A stretch of DNA of 56,905 nt from Gammaproteobacteria bacterium (GTDB taxonomy: Bacteria; Pseudomonadota; Gammaproteobacteria; S012-40). The stretch spans positions 1 through 56,905 of the forward strand of contig JAOUHV010000014.1 of assembly GCA_029884425.1 (NCBI GenBank), given 5' to 3'. Position 1 is the first letter of the stretch, and every line of letters starts with the position of its first letter. This document shows positions 1 to 9,180 of this stretch, one piece after another. The notes below the pieces were generated by a model. The model saw only the letters and a program-made list of their open reading frames with translations. It was not told the DNA's origin and made no database searches. The position numbers and the translations under genes are program-made.

Positions 1-2
1 TG

Positions 3-302
3 ACCACCGAGCCCGAAGTTAATTTGTTCAATGTCAAACCACAAATACTGGCCAGCCTTAATCGCTATCGCGCAAGCTATATGGATGCCGCCACGCAGTA
101 CTATGCAAAGATAGAAAAACGTGCCGGGCTGGACATCGCCAATCTGGAGCCCATTGTCAGCATTTCAACAACCAATCAAGGAAAAAGCAATTTCAGCGTC
201 ACGCTTTTTTGCCCAACGGAACGCGCACCTGAACTGGAACAAAAAATATCTGAAGAATTTTTCCGCTGGTACTACCAGCAACTGGATAATAAAAATTCAT
301 AA
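3..302 (+). CDS. MscS-family mechanosensitive channel, C-terminal end (partial)
   Basis: The reading frame is open from the first bases of the window, so this is the C-terminal ~99 residues of a longer protein; the TTG at 24 is inside the frame and is probably not the start. The tail, with an N-V-K-P-x-I-L helix followed by a Y-Y-x-K-I-E segment, an S-L/N-L-E-P-x-V strand and a closing amphipathic helix, resembles the cytoplasmic C-terminal domain of some large MscS-type small-conductance channels, which open under membrane tension to release solutes. The assignment rests on this tail only; the pore helix is outside the window. The stop at 300-302 lies next to a DUF1003-like fragment in another frame. 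Confidence 0.5.
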   Translation, partial: TTEPEVNLFNVKPQILASLNRYRASYMDAATQYYAKIEKRAGLDIANLEPIVSISTTNQGKSNFSVTLFCPTERAPELEQKISEEFFRWYYQQLDNKNS

Positions 303-466
303 CTTCGAAAGTCGAAGCCAACTACGCCATTAGCCTAAAATCTGATCTGGAAATTATTCGCCTGCACCAAAAAATAGATCAATTGCAGGAATCTTTGGAC
401 GCCCTGCGCCAGAGCACTCCCAATGTTACGGGAGACTCCGGCAGGGACAAGGGAATTACGCCTTGA
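293..466 (+). pseudogene. DUF1003-like C-terminal remnant
   Basis: A 57-codon frame without a plausible start, opening immediately after two consecutive in-frame stops (287-292), encodes a stretch containing N-Y-A-I-S-L-K-S-D-L-E-I and L-H-Q-K-I-D-Q-L. This matches the conserved C-terminal signature of DUF1003 membrane proteins (D-Y-x-x-N-L-K-A-E-x-E-I ... L-H-x-K-L-D). The transmembrane part of that family is missing. Either the upstream part was deleted, or a frameshift near 295 separates it from the MscS-like frame, of which it would then be a tail. Its last bases overlap the end of the convergent DUF465 gene. Confidence 0.5.
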
Positions 467-695
467 GCATGGCGTACAACTGATCTTTCAGCACTGCGCG
501 CTTTTTCTTCTGCTGTTCAACATAGTCATCCGAAGGCGTTTCTTCACCTTCCTCAAATCCCCAGATCTCACGATCCAAGTGCTGATACTCATGGTACAGC
601 TTGTTGAAGTGCGCATTGTTCGCCTTTAACTGATGAATCTTGTCCTTGTACTCAGGAAATTCTTTCACCAAATTATCGTGATGCTCGCCAAACAT
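456..695 (-). CDS. DUF465 (YdcH-like) small protein
   Basis: A 79-residue, highly charged helical protein starting M-F-G-E-H-H-D-N-L and continuing E-F-P-E-Y-K-D-K-I-H-x-L-K, the signature of the DUF465/YdcH family. The family forms short coiled coils and has no settled function. The frame extends 18 codons further upstream, but the ATG at 695 is preceded by AGGAGA at ideal spacing and coincides with the conserved N-terminus of the family, so it is chosen. The gene stands alone, convergent with the fragment to its left. Confidence 0.85.
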   Translation of the reverse strand: MFGEHHDNLVKEFPEYKDKIHQLKANNAHFNKLYHEYQHLDREIWGFEEGEETPSDDYVEQQKKKRAVLKDQLYAMLKA

Positions 696-825
696 ATAAT
701 CTCCTTTTTTGTGTGCCTCTGCTTTCAGTGTACTCCTGTAATTGGTCACGTAAAACCAAAAAAATTGAACTTTGCCAAATCCCCTGCCGATATCCTGCTG
801 GCATTATCGGCAAAAGGAATTTCTC

Positions 826-1038
826 ATGAGCAAGTCATCCTCTGGCAAAAAATTACTGGCGCTCATCCTTGTCACCATCGGCGTGGCATTAGCAGGCTGG
901 GCGTATCAATTATCGCAAACCCTGAGTGCGCGCCTAACCCAAACCTTCACGGGCGGCATGGATAGTCAGGTCATGTACCTGCTGATCGCCGCCGGCGTCT
1001 GTCTGGTCGCGGGATTATTCCTCTCCGCCCGCAAATAA
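826..1038 (+). CDS. DUF3185-like small membrane protein
   Basis: A 70-residue protein with two hydrophobic helices (about residues 9-27 and 45-66) separated by a short loop containing T-x-T-F-T-G-G-M. This is the layout of DUF3185 proteins, small inner-membrane proteins of unknown role. The ATG at 826 follows AAGGA at good spacing, so the longer reading from 772 is not used. Monocistronic as far as can be seen. Confidence 0.65.
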   Translation: MSKSSSGKKLLALILVTIGVALAGWAYQLSQTLSARLTQTFTGGMDSQVMYLLIAAGVCLVAGLFLSARK

Positions 1039-1129
1039 GCAGATTCGCCGGTATTAGTCAGGACAGTCGGTCAACAGCAGGGTAAAATACGCGGTTCGTT
1101 GTCATTGATCTCAATTTGCGAATCCCGAC

Positions 1130-2743
1130 ATGCTAAGAATTACCGAACTGCGCCTGCCCCTGGACCACGCTCCCGAGGCCCTGCCCAAAGCCATTGCCCA
1201 GCGCCTGCAACTGCCGGCCAAAGCCATCAGCGCCTTCAAAATCAGTCGCCGTGGCTATGACGCGCGCAAAAAGTCCGACATCAAATTGGTCTACACCGTG
1301 GATATCGAGCTGGCCGACGAGGCCAAGCTGCTGCAGAAGTTCGCCGATGACAAGCATATCAACCCTACCCCGGACACTCGCTACAAATACGTTGCCCAGG
1401 CGCCCAAGACCCTGACCGAACGCCCCATCGTCATTGGCACCGGCCCCTGCGGCGTCATGGCCGGCCTGATTCTGGCGCAAATGGGCTTCAAGCCCATCAT
1501 CCTCGAGCGCGGCAAGGAAGTTCGCCAGCGCACCAAGGACACCTGGGCCCTGTGGCGCAACAGCAAGCTCAACCCCGAATCCAACGTCCAGTTTGGCGAG
1601 GGCGGCGCCGGTACGTTCTCTGACGGCAAACTGCACAGCCAGATTAAAGACCCTCGCCATCTGGGACAAAAAGTGCTGGAAGAATTCGTCGCCGCCGGTG
1701 CGCCCGACGAGATTCTCTACATCAGCAAGCCACACATTGGCACCTTCCGCCTGGTCACCATGGTGGAAAAAATCCGCGAACAGATTACCGAGCTGGGCGG
1801 CGAAGTGCGCTTTGGCAGCCGCGTCGAGCGACTGCTGCTCGACAACCATCAAGTTACTGGCGTCAAACTGGACAGCGGCGAGCAAATTCACAGCCGCCAC
1901 GTAGTGCTGGCCATCGGCCACAGCGCCCGCGACACCTTTGAGGCGCTGTACAATCAAGGCGTCTACATGGAAGCCAAACCCTTCTCCATCGGTTTTCGCA
2001 TTGAGCATCCGCAAAGCCTGATCGACGCCGCCCGCTTTGGCGCCAGCGCCGGCAACCCGCTGCTGGGCGCGGCGGACTACAAACTGGTCCACCACTGCAA
2101 AAACGGCCGCAGCGTCTATAGCTTCTGCATGTGCCCCGGCGGCACCGTGGTCGCCGCCACCTCTGAAGAAGGCCGCGTGGTCACCAATGGCATGAGCCAG
2201 TACTCGCGCAACGAACGCAACGCCAACAGCGGCATTGTGGTCGGCATCACCCCTGAAGATTTCCCCAGCGATCACCCGCTGGCCGGTGTCGAGCTGCAAC
2301 GCCAACTGGAATCCCGCGCCTATGAGCTGGGCGGCCGCAACTATCAGGCCCCCGGCCAGCTGGTCGGCGATTTCATTCGCGGCAAGCCATCCAGCGAATT
2401 TGGCGAAGTCCAACCCTCCTACACGCCGGGCGTACACCTGACCGATCTGGCAACTGCCCTACCCGCCTACGCCATCGAGGCGTTGCGAGAGGCCCTGCCG
2501 GCATTTGAGCGCAACATCAAGGGCTACAGCATGGACGATGCGGTACTGACCGGCGTGGAAACCCGCACCTCCTCGCCAGTGCGCATCAAGCGTGACAACG
2601 ACAGCCTGCAAAGCCTCAACACCCGTGGCCTGTACCCCGCCGGTGAAGGCGCCGGTTATGCCGGTGGCATCCTGTCAGCTGCGGTCGATGGCATTAAAAT
2701 CGCCGAAGCCGTAGCACTGGACATGGTCAGCCAGTCCGCATGA
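1130..2743 (+). CDS. FAD-dependent dehydrogenase (COG2509 family)
   Basis: A 537-residue flavoprotein. The N-terminal ~95 residues form the small alpha/beta domain typical of this family (start L-R-I-T-E-L-x-L-P). An FAD-binding Rossmann motif G-T-G-P-C-G-V-M-A-G follows at about residue 103, with E-R-G at the end of its second strand. Near the C-terminus, G-L-Y-P-A-G-E-G-A-G-Y-A-G-G-I is the second flavin-contact motif. Members are annotated as uncharacterised NAD(P)/FAD dehydrogenases related to geranylgeranyl-reductase-like enzymes; the substrate is not known and cannot be read from the sequence. The stop overlaps the start of the next gene by 4 bases, so the two are probably co-translated. 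Confidence 0.88.
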   Translation: MLRITELRLPLDHAPEALPKAIAQRLQLPAKAISAFKISRRGYDARKKSDIKLVYTVDIELADEAKLLQKFADDKHINPTPDTRYKYVAQAPKTLTERPIVIGTGPCGVMAGLILAQMGFKPIILERGKEVRQRTKDTWALWRNSKLNPESNVQFGEGGAGTFSDGKLHSQIKDPRHLGQKVLEEFVAAGAPDEILYISKPHIGTFRLVTMVEKIREQITELGGEVRFGSRVERLLLDNHQVTGVKLDSGEQIHSRHVVLAIGHSARDTFEALYNQGVYMEAKPFSIGFRIEHPQSLIDAARFGASAGNPLLGAADYKLVHHCKNGRSVYSFCMCPGGTVVAATSEEGRVVTNGMSQYSRNERNANSGIVVGITPEDFPSDHPLAGVELQRQLESRAYELGGRNYQAPGQLVGDFIRGKPSSEFGEVQPSYTPGVHLTDLATALPAYAIEALREALPAFERNIKGYSMDDAVLTGVETRTSSPVRIKRDNDSLQSLNTRGLYPAGEGAGYAGGILSAAVDGIKIAEAVALDMVSQSA

Positions 2744-3516
2744 GTTCGTTTCGCCAGATCAGTTCGGCGGACAACGCCCAGTTTAAACAACTGAAAAAGC
2801 TGGCCGGCTCTGCGCGCGAGCGCCGCAAACAGAACCAGACCCTGCTCGACGGCGTTCACCTGCTGCAGTCACTGCAACAGGCTGGCGGCAGCCCTGAACT
2901 GCTGCTGGTACGCGCCGGCAGCGAAACCAACCCGGAGTTTCAGCCCTGGTTTGAGACTTTCGCTGACAAACCGGCCTTGCTGCTGGACGCCAAACTGTTC
3001 GACCAGATTTCGCCGGTAGAAACCCCGTCCGGCCTGCTGGCACTGATCAACATCCCGCGTCCCGCGCAGCGCCAGATCAACAGCGCGCTGCTGCTGGAAA
3101 ATATTCAGGACCCCGGCAACCTGGGCAGCATTCTGCGCAGCGCTGCCGCCGGTGGTATCGACGCGGTTTACCTGTCCAAAGGTTGTGTTGATGCCTGGTC
3201 GCCCAAAGTATTGCGTGGCGGCATGGGCGCGCACTTTGCGCTGGACCTGCACGAACACGCCGAACTCACCGACGCTGCCCGCCGGTTCGACAAAATCATC
3301 GCCACCCACTTGGACGCCAGCCAATCGTTGTATGATCTGGATTTGCGCGGCAACATCGCCTTTGTTTTTGGCAACGAGGGCGCCGGCCTGAGTGACGAAT
3401 TGGCGGCTGTCGCCAGCCACAAAATCATTATCCCCATGCCGGGGCAAATCGAGTCACTGAACGTCGCCGCTGCCGCCGCCATCTGCGTGTTTGAGCGAGT
3501 CCGCCAACAGCGCTGA
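2740..3516 (+). CDS. TrmH/SpoU-family RNA 2'-O-methyltransferase
   Basis: A 258-residue protein with an N-terminal L30e-like substrate-binding domain (about residues 1-95) and a C-terminal SPOUT methyltransferase domain. All three SpoU motifs are visible: N-I-Q-D-P-G-N-L-G-S-I-L-R (motif 1, with the catalytic Arg), F-G-N-E-G-A-G-L (motif 2) and I-P-M-x-G-x-I-E-S-L-N-V-A-A-A (motif 3), which form the trefoil knot that binds S-adenosylmethionine. It should 2'-O-methylate a ribose in rRNA or tRNA; the exact target is not deducible. Start ATG overlaps the FAD dehydrogenase stop. Confidence 0.9.
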   Translation: MSSFRQISSADNAQFKQLKKLAGSARERRKQNQTLLDGVHLLQSLQQAGGSPELLLVRAGSETNPEFQPWFETFADKPALLLDAKLFDQISPVETPSGLLALINIPRPAQRQINSALLLENIQDPGNLGSILRSAAAGGIDAVYLSKGCVDAWSPKVLRGGMGAHFALDLHEHAELTDAARRFDKIIATHLDASQSLYDLDLRGNIAFVFGNEGAGLSDELAAVASHKIIIPMPGQIESLNVAAAAAICVFERVRQQR

Positions 3517-3533
3517 CTAACCCGGAGCACATT

Positions 3534-6107
3534 TTGACAAACACTCACTGGCACCAACATCAGCTTCAGCAATTGGTCGAACAACTGCAAAGTGATGTGG
3601 TGTCCGGCCTGTCCAGCACCGAAGCAGAACTTCGCCTGCAACAGCACGGTGCCAACCAGCTGCATGAAAGCAAGCGCCGCCCCTGGTGGCGCATGGTGGT
3701 CGATCAGTTTCGCGACTTCATGATTCTGGTGCTGCTGATCGCAGCGATCATTTCCGGATTCATCGGCGAAGCCGTGGACACCATTGTCATTTTGGTAATC
3801 GTGCTGCTCAACGCCATCATCGGTGCCGTGCAGGAATTTCGTGCCGAGCGCGCCATGGCCGCGCTCAAAGCCATGTCCACACCGAATGTTCGCGTGATTC
3901 GCGACGGCCAGTTGCACAACCAATGGCCATCCACCCAGTTGGTTCCGGGTGACATCGTGTTACTGGAAGCTGGTGATGTCGTCGCTGCCGACATTCGACT
4001 GAGCGAATCGGCCAGCCTGAAATGCAACGAATCCCTGCTCACTGGCGAGTCCGTCAGCGTCAACAAAAATCCAGACGACAGCTTGCCACGCGATACGGCA
4101 ATCATCGAAGCCGGCAACATGCTGTTCAAAGGCAGTCAGATTACTCATGGCCGGGGTCAGGGCATTGTGGTTGCCACCGGCATGCAAACCCAGCTGGGCA
4201 ATATCGCCAGTTTGTTGCAACAAACCAACGATGACAAAACACCGCTGCAACAACGACTCGCCGTGTTTGGCAAACGACTCGCGCTGGCGGTGCTCAGTAT
4301 TTGTGCGGTGCTGTTTGCAATTGGTTTGCTGCGTGGTGAAGAACCGATGATCATGCTGCTGACCGCCATCAGCCTCGCCGTCGCCGCCATTCCTGAAGCC
4401 TTGCCGGCGGTCATCAGCGTCGCGTTGGCGCTGGGTGCCTGGCGTATGATCAAACAACACGCGCTGGTGCGCAACTTACCGGCCGTGGAAACGCTGGGCT
4501 CGGTCACCTACATCTGCACCGATAAAACCGGCACGCTGACGCAAAACTGCATGACCGCCGAGCAGTTTTTTGTCGACGGCGCGTGGCATCACAGTTTGCC
4601 CGACACTGCGCCGCTGCTTGGCCCCTTGCTTGCCCTGAGCAACGATGTCAGTCAGGGCGCGCAGGCGCTTAACGGCGATCCCACCGAAATTGCATTGTAC
4701 GAAGCGGCACTACACGCTGGCTTCGACAAAAACGCACTGGCCGCACGCTATCCGCGCATTGCCGAATTGCCGTTTGACTCACACCGCAAACGCATGACCA
4801 CCATTCATCAGTTTGACGATCACGTGATGGTTTTCTGCAAAGGCGCGCCCGAACAATTGCTGCCGCATTGCGACACCGACGCCGCAGCGCAATTACTACA
4901 ACAGGCGGAATTGCTCGCCGCCCAAGGCTATCGTGTGCTCGCGCTGGCCAGCAAATCGCTGCCCTCGCTGCCCACAGAGTTGACTCCACAGCACATCGAA
5001 AATCATCTGCAGTTTATCGCTCTGGTGGCATTGATCGATCCACCGCGCGAAGAAGCCGCCGCTGCCGTGCAGGAATGCATCAGCGCCGGCATCACGCCCG
5101 TCATGGTCACCGGCGATCATCCTGCCACAGCACTGGCCATTGCCAAACGATTGGGCATGGTCGATAACGATGCCGAAGTAATGACTGGCGCGCAGCTGGC
5201 GCAACTAAGCAGTGAGCAACTTAGCCGACAAATCAAACATATTCGTGTGTTTGCCCGCGTCAGCCCCGAACAAAAAATTCTGATCGTCGATGCGCTGCAA
5301 GCCAGCGGCGAGTTTTGCGCCATGACTGGCGACGGTGTCAACGATGCACCAGCACTGAAAAGCGCCGACATTGGCATTGCCATGGGCAAAAAAGGCACAG
5401 ACGTGGCACGTGAAGCATCGGACATGGTGTTGCTCGATGATAATTTCGCCACCATCACTGCAGCCATCCGCGAAGGCCGACGGATTTTCGATAACATCCG
5501 CAAATTTATTCACTACACCATCGCCACCAATTCCGGTGAAATCTGGCTGCTGTTTCTCGCGCCGTTTGTCGGCCTGCCGATTCCGCTGCTGCCGGTACAC
5601 ATTCTGTGGATTAATCTGGTCACTGATGGCCTGCCGGGACTGGCGCTGACAGCAGAACCTGCCGAACGTGATCTCATGCAGCGGCCACCACGCAAACCCA
5701 ATGAAAATATTTTTGCCCAAGGCCAATGGCAACGAATGATCTGGATTGGGCTGTTCATTGCCACACTAACAATGCTGGTGATGGCCTGGGCGATACAGAT
5801 CAATTCACCGCACTGGCAAACCATGGCATTCACCGTGATTACCCTGTGTCAGCTGGCCACTGTGTTGTCCATTCGTTCGGAACATCAATCACTGTGGCAA
5901 TTGGGTCTGTTTAGCAATCTGCCGTTGCTGGGAGCGCTGCTGCTAACCGTGGCATTGCAAATGTGCGTCATCTATGTCCCTAGTCTCAATGATATTTTCA
6001 ATACCCAGCCACTGACGGCACTGGAATTATCGATTTGTTTCGCATTACCGTTGCTGGTACTTATCGCCCTGGAGCTGGACAAAAAACGCCGCAATCGCCA
6101 CAGATGA
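3534..6107 (+). CDS. P2A-type Ca2+-translocating ATPase
   Basis: An 857-residue P-type ATPase starting at TTG (GGAG six bases before). It carries the actuator motif T-G-E-S near residue 170, the phosphorylation loop D-K-T-G-T-L-T with Asp at about 330, and T-G-D-G-V-N-D-A-P near 598. Helix M4 has P-E-A-L-P (P-E-G-L-P in SERCA). M5 has T-N-S-G-E and M6 has N-L-V-T-D-G-L-P, so the Asn, Glu, Asn, Thr and Asp that bind Ca2+ in SERCA are all kept. It most likely exports Ca2+ (possibly Mn2+) from the cytoplasm. It follows the methyltransferase by 17 bases. Compare the second ATPase at 44940, whose M6 site differs. Confidence 0.9.
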   Translation: MTNTHWHQHQLQQLVEQLQSDVVSGLSSTEAELRLQQHGANQLHESKRRPWWRMVVDQFRDFMILVLLIAAIISGFIGEAVDTIVILVIVLLNAIIGAVQEFRAERAMAALKAMSTPNVRVIRDGQLHNQWPSTQLVPGDIVLLEAGDVVAADIRLSESASLKCNESLLTGESVSVNKNPDDSLPRDTAIIEAGNMLFKGSQITHGRGQGIVVATGMQTQLGNIASLLQQTNDDKTPLQQRLAVFGKRLALAVLSICAVLFAIGLLRGEEPMIMLLTAISLAVAAIPEALPAVISVALALGAWRMIKQHALVRNLPAVETLGSVTYICTDKTGTLTQNCMTAEQFFVDGAWHHSLPDTAPLLGPLLALSNDVSQGAQALNGDPTEIALYEAALHAGFDKNALAARYPRIAELPFDSHRKRMTTIHQFDDHVMVFCKGAPEQLLPHCDTDAAAQLLQQAELLAAQGYRVLALASKSLPSLPTELTPQHIENHLQFIALVALIDPPREEAAAAVQECISAGITPVMVTGDHPATALAIAKRLGMVDNDAEVMTGAQLAQLSSEQLSRQIKHIRVFARVSPEQKILIVDALQASGEFCAMTGDGVNDAPALKSADIGIAMGKKGTDVAREASDMVLLDDNFATITAAIREGRRIFDNIRKFIHYTIATNSGEIWLLFLAPFVGLPIPLLPVHILWINLVTDGLPGLALTAEPAERDLMQRPPRKPNENIFAQGQWQRMIWIGLFIATLTMLVMAWAIQINSPHWQTMAFTVITLCQLATVLSIRSEHQSLWQLGLFSNLPLLGALLLTVALQMCVIYVPSLNDIFNTQPLTALELSICFALPLLVLIALELDKKRRNRHR

Positions 6108-6173
6108 TTCTGCCAAACAACTAGTGTAGCATTCGCCAAGCCAAACCAATTTTTGCTGTCTGGAACGTCCATC

Positions 6174-6602
6174 ATGTCGAACAATCCAACCCACTCTCAA
6201 TCCTGGACCTGGCTGTTTACTGCCTGGTTGATCGCTGCGGTCGCCACTCTGGCCAGTTTGTTTTTCAGTGAAGTGATGAAATTAACGCCTTGCGTGCTGT
6301 GCTGGTATCAGCGCATTTTCATGTTTCCGCTGGCCATCATTTTGTTGATTGGTTTAATGCCGCTGGACACCCGCGTCGTGCGTTATGCTCTGCCGCTAAC
6401 CTTGCTGGGATTATTTTTTACCGTTTATCACTTGCTGCTGTTTTATGGTTTTATTCCAGAAAATTTGCGGCCATGCGACAAGACCCTGTCCTGTGCTGAT
6501 GCCAGCATGGTGTTGTTCAATGTCGTGCCGATCCCATTATTGTCACTGGCGGCCTTTTCCGCCATCGCCGTTTTACTTTTGAAAATCAGGAAGCATCCAT
6601 GA
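6174..6602 (+). CDS. DsbB/BdbC-like disulfide oxidoreductase
   Basis: A 142-residue inner-membrane protein with four hydrophobic helices. The first periplasmic redox pair is in T-P-C-V-L-C-W-Y-Q-R and the second in R-P-C-D-K-T-L-S-C. The short C-x5-C spacing of the second pair is closer to the BdbC branch than to Escherichia coli DsbB. Such proteins re-oxidise a DsbA-like partner and pass electrons to quinone. ATG at 6174 is preferred over the upstream TTG at 6153. The stop overlaps the next gene, a thioredoxin-fold protein, by 4 bases, which makes the pair a functional unit. Confidence 0.9.
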   Translation: MSNNPTHSQSWTWLFTAWLIAAVATLASLFFSEVMKLTPCVLCWYQRIFMFPLAIILLIGLMPLDTRVVRYALPLTLLGLFFTVYHLLLFYGFIPENLRPCDKTLSCADASMVLFNVVPIPLLSLAAFSAIAVLLLKIRKHP

Positions 6603-7249
6603 AACAAAACAAGCTCATCCTCATTGCCATTGTCGTCATCGGCGCAATTTTCGCGATCTCTGCCATGCTGTACAACCAGCAACAGGCAGAAAAAAAACAA
6701 CAGCTCGCCGAGCAAAACGCACGTGCCTTGACACCGGCGCACGCTGTTCGCGAAGGCAATCCAAACGCCAAGGTTACTATCGTTGAATTTTTTGATCCTG
6801 CGTGTGAAACCTGTAAGGAATTCCATCCATTGGTCAAACAACTGATGGCGCAATACCCGGACAAGGTCAATCTGGTGATGCGCTACGCGCCACTGCATCC
6901 TGGTTCGGATCAAATGGTTGCGATTCTGGAAGCAGCCAGAAAGCAGGATCAATTCTGGCACGTTCTGGAATTAATGTTTGAAACCCAACAATACTGGGCT
7001 ATCGACCATCAAGCCCATCCGCAATTGTTCTGGGGCTATCTCAAAGGTTATGGCTTTGACGTGGAACGCATCAATCAGGACATGCAAGACCCCAGCGTGG
7101 TGAGCAATATTCAGCAAGATATTACCGATGGTGAATTGCTCGGTGCCAACATGACGCCGACATTTTTCGTCAACGGCAAACCGTTGGCCACATTTGGCTA
7201 TGAACAATTACAACAACTGGTCGCCAGCGAAGTCGCTGCCAACTATTAA
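6599..7249 (+). CDS. Membrane-anchored DsbA-family thiol oxidoreductase
   Basis: A 216-residue protein with one N-terminal membrane anchor (about residues 5-24), a charged linker and a DsbA/BdbD-type thioredoxin domain. The active site is F-F-D-P-A-C-E-T-C, and the cis-proline loop is M-T-P-T-F-F-V-N-G. It should introduce disulfides into exported proteins and be re-oxidised by the DsbB-like protein whose gene it overlaps (ATGA at 6599). Such a pair is useful in a cell that exports large multiheme cytochromes, whose CxxCH thiols need controlled redox chemistry; that link is only inferred. Confidence 0.88.
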   Translation: MKQNKLILIAIVVIGAIFAISAMLYNQQQAEKKQQLAEQNARALTPAHAVREGNPNAKVTIVEFFDPACETCKEFHPLVKQLMAQYPDKVNLVMRYAPLHPGSDQMVAILEAARKQDQFWHVLELMFETQQYWAIDHQAHPQLFWGYLKGYGFDVERINQDMQDPSVVSNIQQDITDGELLGANMTPTFFVNGKPLATFGYEQLQQLVASEVAANY

Positions 7250-7260
7250 TTCGCCGCATC

Positions 7261-7288
7261 TTCCGCCCATCCTGCACGATGGGCGGAA
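7261..7288 (+). terminator. Perfect 10-bp hairpin after the dsb pair
   Basis: TTCCGCCCAT pairs with ATGGGCGGAA around an 8-base loop, 11 bases after the stop of the DsbA-like gene. The downstream tract is not T-rich at once, so this is a probable but not textbook intrinsic terminator. Confidence 0.5.
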
Positions 7289-7465
7289 AACCCACTATTT
7301 TCCATAACAGTCGAACTGTTATATTCATTCCAAATTTTTCTCTCACCACAAAACAACAGCTTATCTGCTGAAACCCGCGTATCCAGCCATCGTTCCTTGT
7401 CAGCCAAGGTCAGTCTGTTACACTACGCGGCCTTTTACGGTATGCACAAGTTCGCGGGAGTTTGC

Positions 7466-8998
7466 ATGATATTTCAACTTGGTGGCGATAAATCCGTCAG
7501 TATTCGCAATGATTTGATGTCCGGCTTAACGGTTGCGCTGGCACTGGTTCCAGAAGCCGTTGCTTTTGCATTCATCGCCGGTGTCGAACCGCTGGTCGGC
7601 TTGTATGCCGCCTTCATGGTCGGCCTGCTGGCCGCCACATTTGGCGGCAGACCAGGGATGATTTCCGGTGCCACCGGTGCCATGGCAGTTGTCATGGTCG
7701 CACTGGTTGCCAATCACGGCGTGGAATATTTGTTTGCTGCGGTGGTGCTGACCGGTGTAATTCAAATTCTCGCAGGCGTTCTCAAGTTGGGAAAATATAT
7801 TCGCATTGTTCCGCATCCCGTGATGCTGGGTTTTGTAAACGGTCTGGCGATTGTTATTTTTCTTGCGCAGTTACAGCACTTTCAAATTGAAGATGCGACG
7901 GGCTCCATGAACTGGATGAGCAGTTCGGCATTAGCAATCATGTTGGGACTGGTAGCACTGACCATGCTCATCATTCACTTTTTGCCCAAACTCACCACTG
8001 CACTGCCAGCCTCGCTCGCCGCCATTCTGGTGGTTTCCCTCGCCGTCATTTATTTGGGAATTGATACTCGCACTGTCGGAGACATGGCCTCCATCCAGGG
8101 CGGACTTCCCGATTTTCACATTCCAGCGGTTCCCTTCACGCTGGAAACTCTGTGGATCATTTTGCCCTATGCCGTCATATTGGCTGCGGTGGGTTTGATC
8201 GAATCGCTGCTGACCATGTCACTGATTGATGACGTCACCAACACGCGAGGCCGCCCCAATCGTGAATGCATTGGCCAGGGCATTGCCAATACCAGTACCG
8301 GCTTTTTTGGTGGCATGGGTGGTTGCGCCATGATCGGCCAGAGCATGATTAACATCAACTCCGGTGGTCGCGGTCGATTGTCTGGCATTTCTGCCGCACT
8401 GTTTCTGTTGTGTTTTATTCTGTTTGCTTCATCACTGATTGAGATGATTCCAATCGCAGCACTGGTCGGCGTGATGTTCATGGTGGTGTTGGGAACCTTT
8501 GCGTGGTCCAGCTTCCGCATTCTGCGCAAAATCCCACGCGGCGATGCCTTCGTGTTGATTCTGGTCTCCAGTGTCACCGTGTTCACTGATCTAGCTGTTG
8601 CAGTCATCGTCGGCGTCATCGTCTCCGCACTGGCATTTGCCTGGGAGCATGCCAAACACATCAACGTTAAAACCTGGGTGGATCAGCAAGGAGCGAAAGT
8701 TTACGAATTACACGGCCCATTGTTTTTTGGCTCGGTGAAAAGTTTTCTCGAATTATTTCATCCGGAAAGCGATCCCAACGATGTCATTATCGAATTTCAG
8801 CATTCCCGTGTCTGTGATCATTCCGCCATTGAAGCCATCGACAATCTCGCGGAAAAATACATCAAGACTGGGAAAACCCTGCATATTCGCCACCTGAGCG
8901 CCGAATGCCGGCAACTGCTGCGCAAAGCCGGTGATATGGTGGAAGTCAATGTCATGGAAGATCCCCGCTATCACGTTGCCGATGACAAATTAGCCTGA
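7466..8998 (+). CDS. SulP-family inorganic anion transporter
   Basis: A 510-residue SulP/SLC26 transporter. The N-terminal ~390 residues are hydrophobic, with the family segment [13 protein letters not shown] near residue 25 and G-A-T-G-A-M-A-V in the next region. The C-terminal ~110 residues form a cytoplasmic STAS domain ([10 protein letters not shown] followed by I-I-E-F-Q-H). Members move sulfate, bicarbonate or other anions, usually with Na+ or H+; which one is not decidable here. The frame is open from 7397, but ATG 7466 with GGGAG five bases upstream gives the usual N-terminus. Confidence 0.9.
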   Translation: MIFQLGGDKSVSIRNDLMSGLTVALALVPEAVAFAFIAGVEPLVGLYAAFMVGLLAATFGGRPGMISGATGAMAVVMVALVANHGVEYLFAAVVLTGVIQILAGVLKLGKYIRIVPHPVMLGFVNGLAIVIFLAQLQHFQIEDATGSMNWMSSSALAIMLGLVALTMLIIHFLPKLTTALPASLAAILVVSLAVIYLGIDTRTVGDMASIQGGLPDFHIPAVPFTLETLWIILPYAVILAAVGLIESLLTMSLIDDVTNTRGRPNRECIGQGIANTSTGFFGGMGGCAMIGQSMININSGGRGRLSGISAALFLLCFILFASSLIEMIPIAALVGVMFMVVLGTFAWSSFRILRKIPRGDAFVLILVSSVTVFTDLAVAVIVGVIVSALAFAWEHAKHINVKTWVDQQGAKVYELHGPLFFGSVKSFLELFHPESDPNDVIIEFQHSRVCDHSAIEAIDNLAEKYIKTGKTLHIRHLSAECRQLLRKAGDMVEVNVMEDPRYHVADDKLA

Positions 8999-9046
8999 TT
9001 TTATTCAGGCAAAAGAAATCTTCCCATACAAATCCATGCATTACCT

Positions 9047-9078
9047 TCTGGATTGAGTCTAATTTGACTCAATCCAGA
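9047..9078. terminator. 13-bp perfect inverted repeat
   Basis: TCTGGATTGAGTC and its exact reverse complement flank a 6-base loop, between the SulP gene and the HD-GYP gene. The position suggests a transcription terminator for the SulP gene, but there is no clear T-tract; a protein-binding operator is the alternative. Confidence 0.45.
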
Positions 9079-9180
9079 TTCACTTCAGTATCCTCATGTT
9101 TCTCGTGCAAATAATTTTCAACATAAATACTGATTGCATCCGATAACCGAGATATCAATACCATCACCTTTTTTCCAGCA

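Noticed and set aside
1133-2437. 434-residue minus-strand frame
   Set aside because: Antisense to the FAD dehydrogenase; Ala/Gly-rich composition is a by-product of its codon use, and it has no family features.
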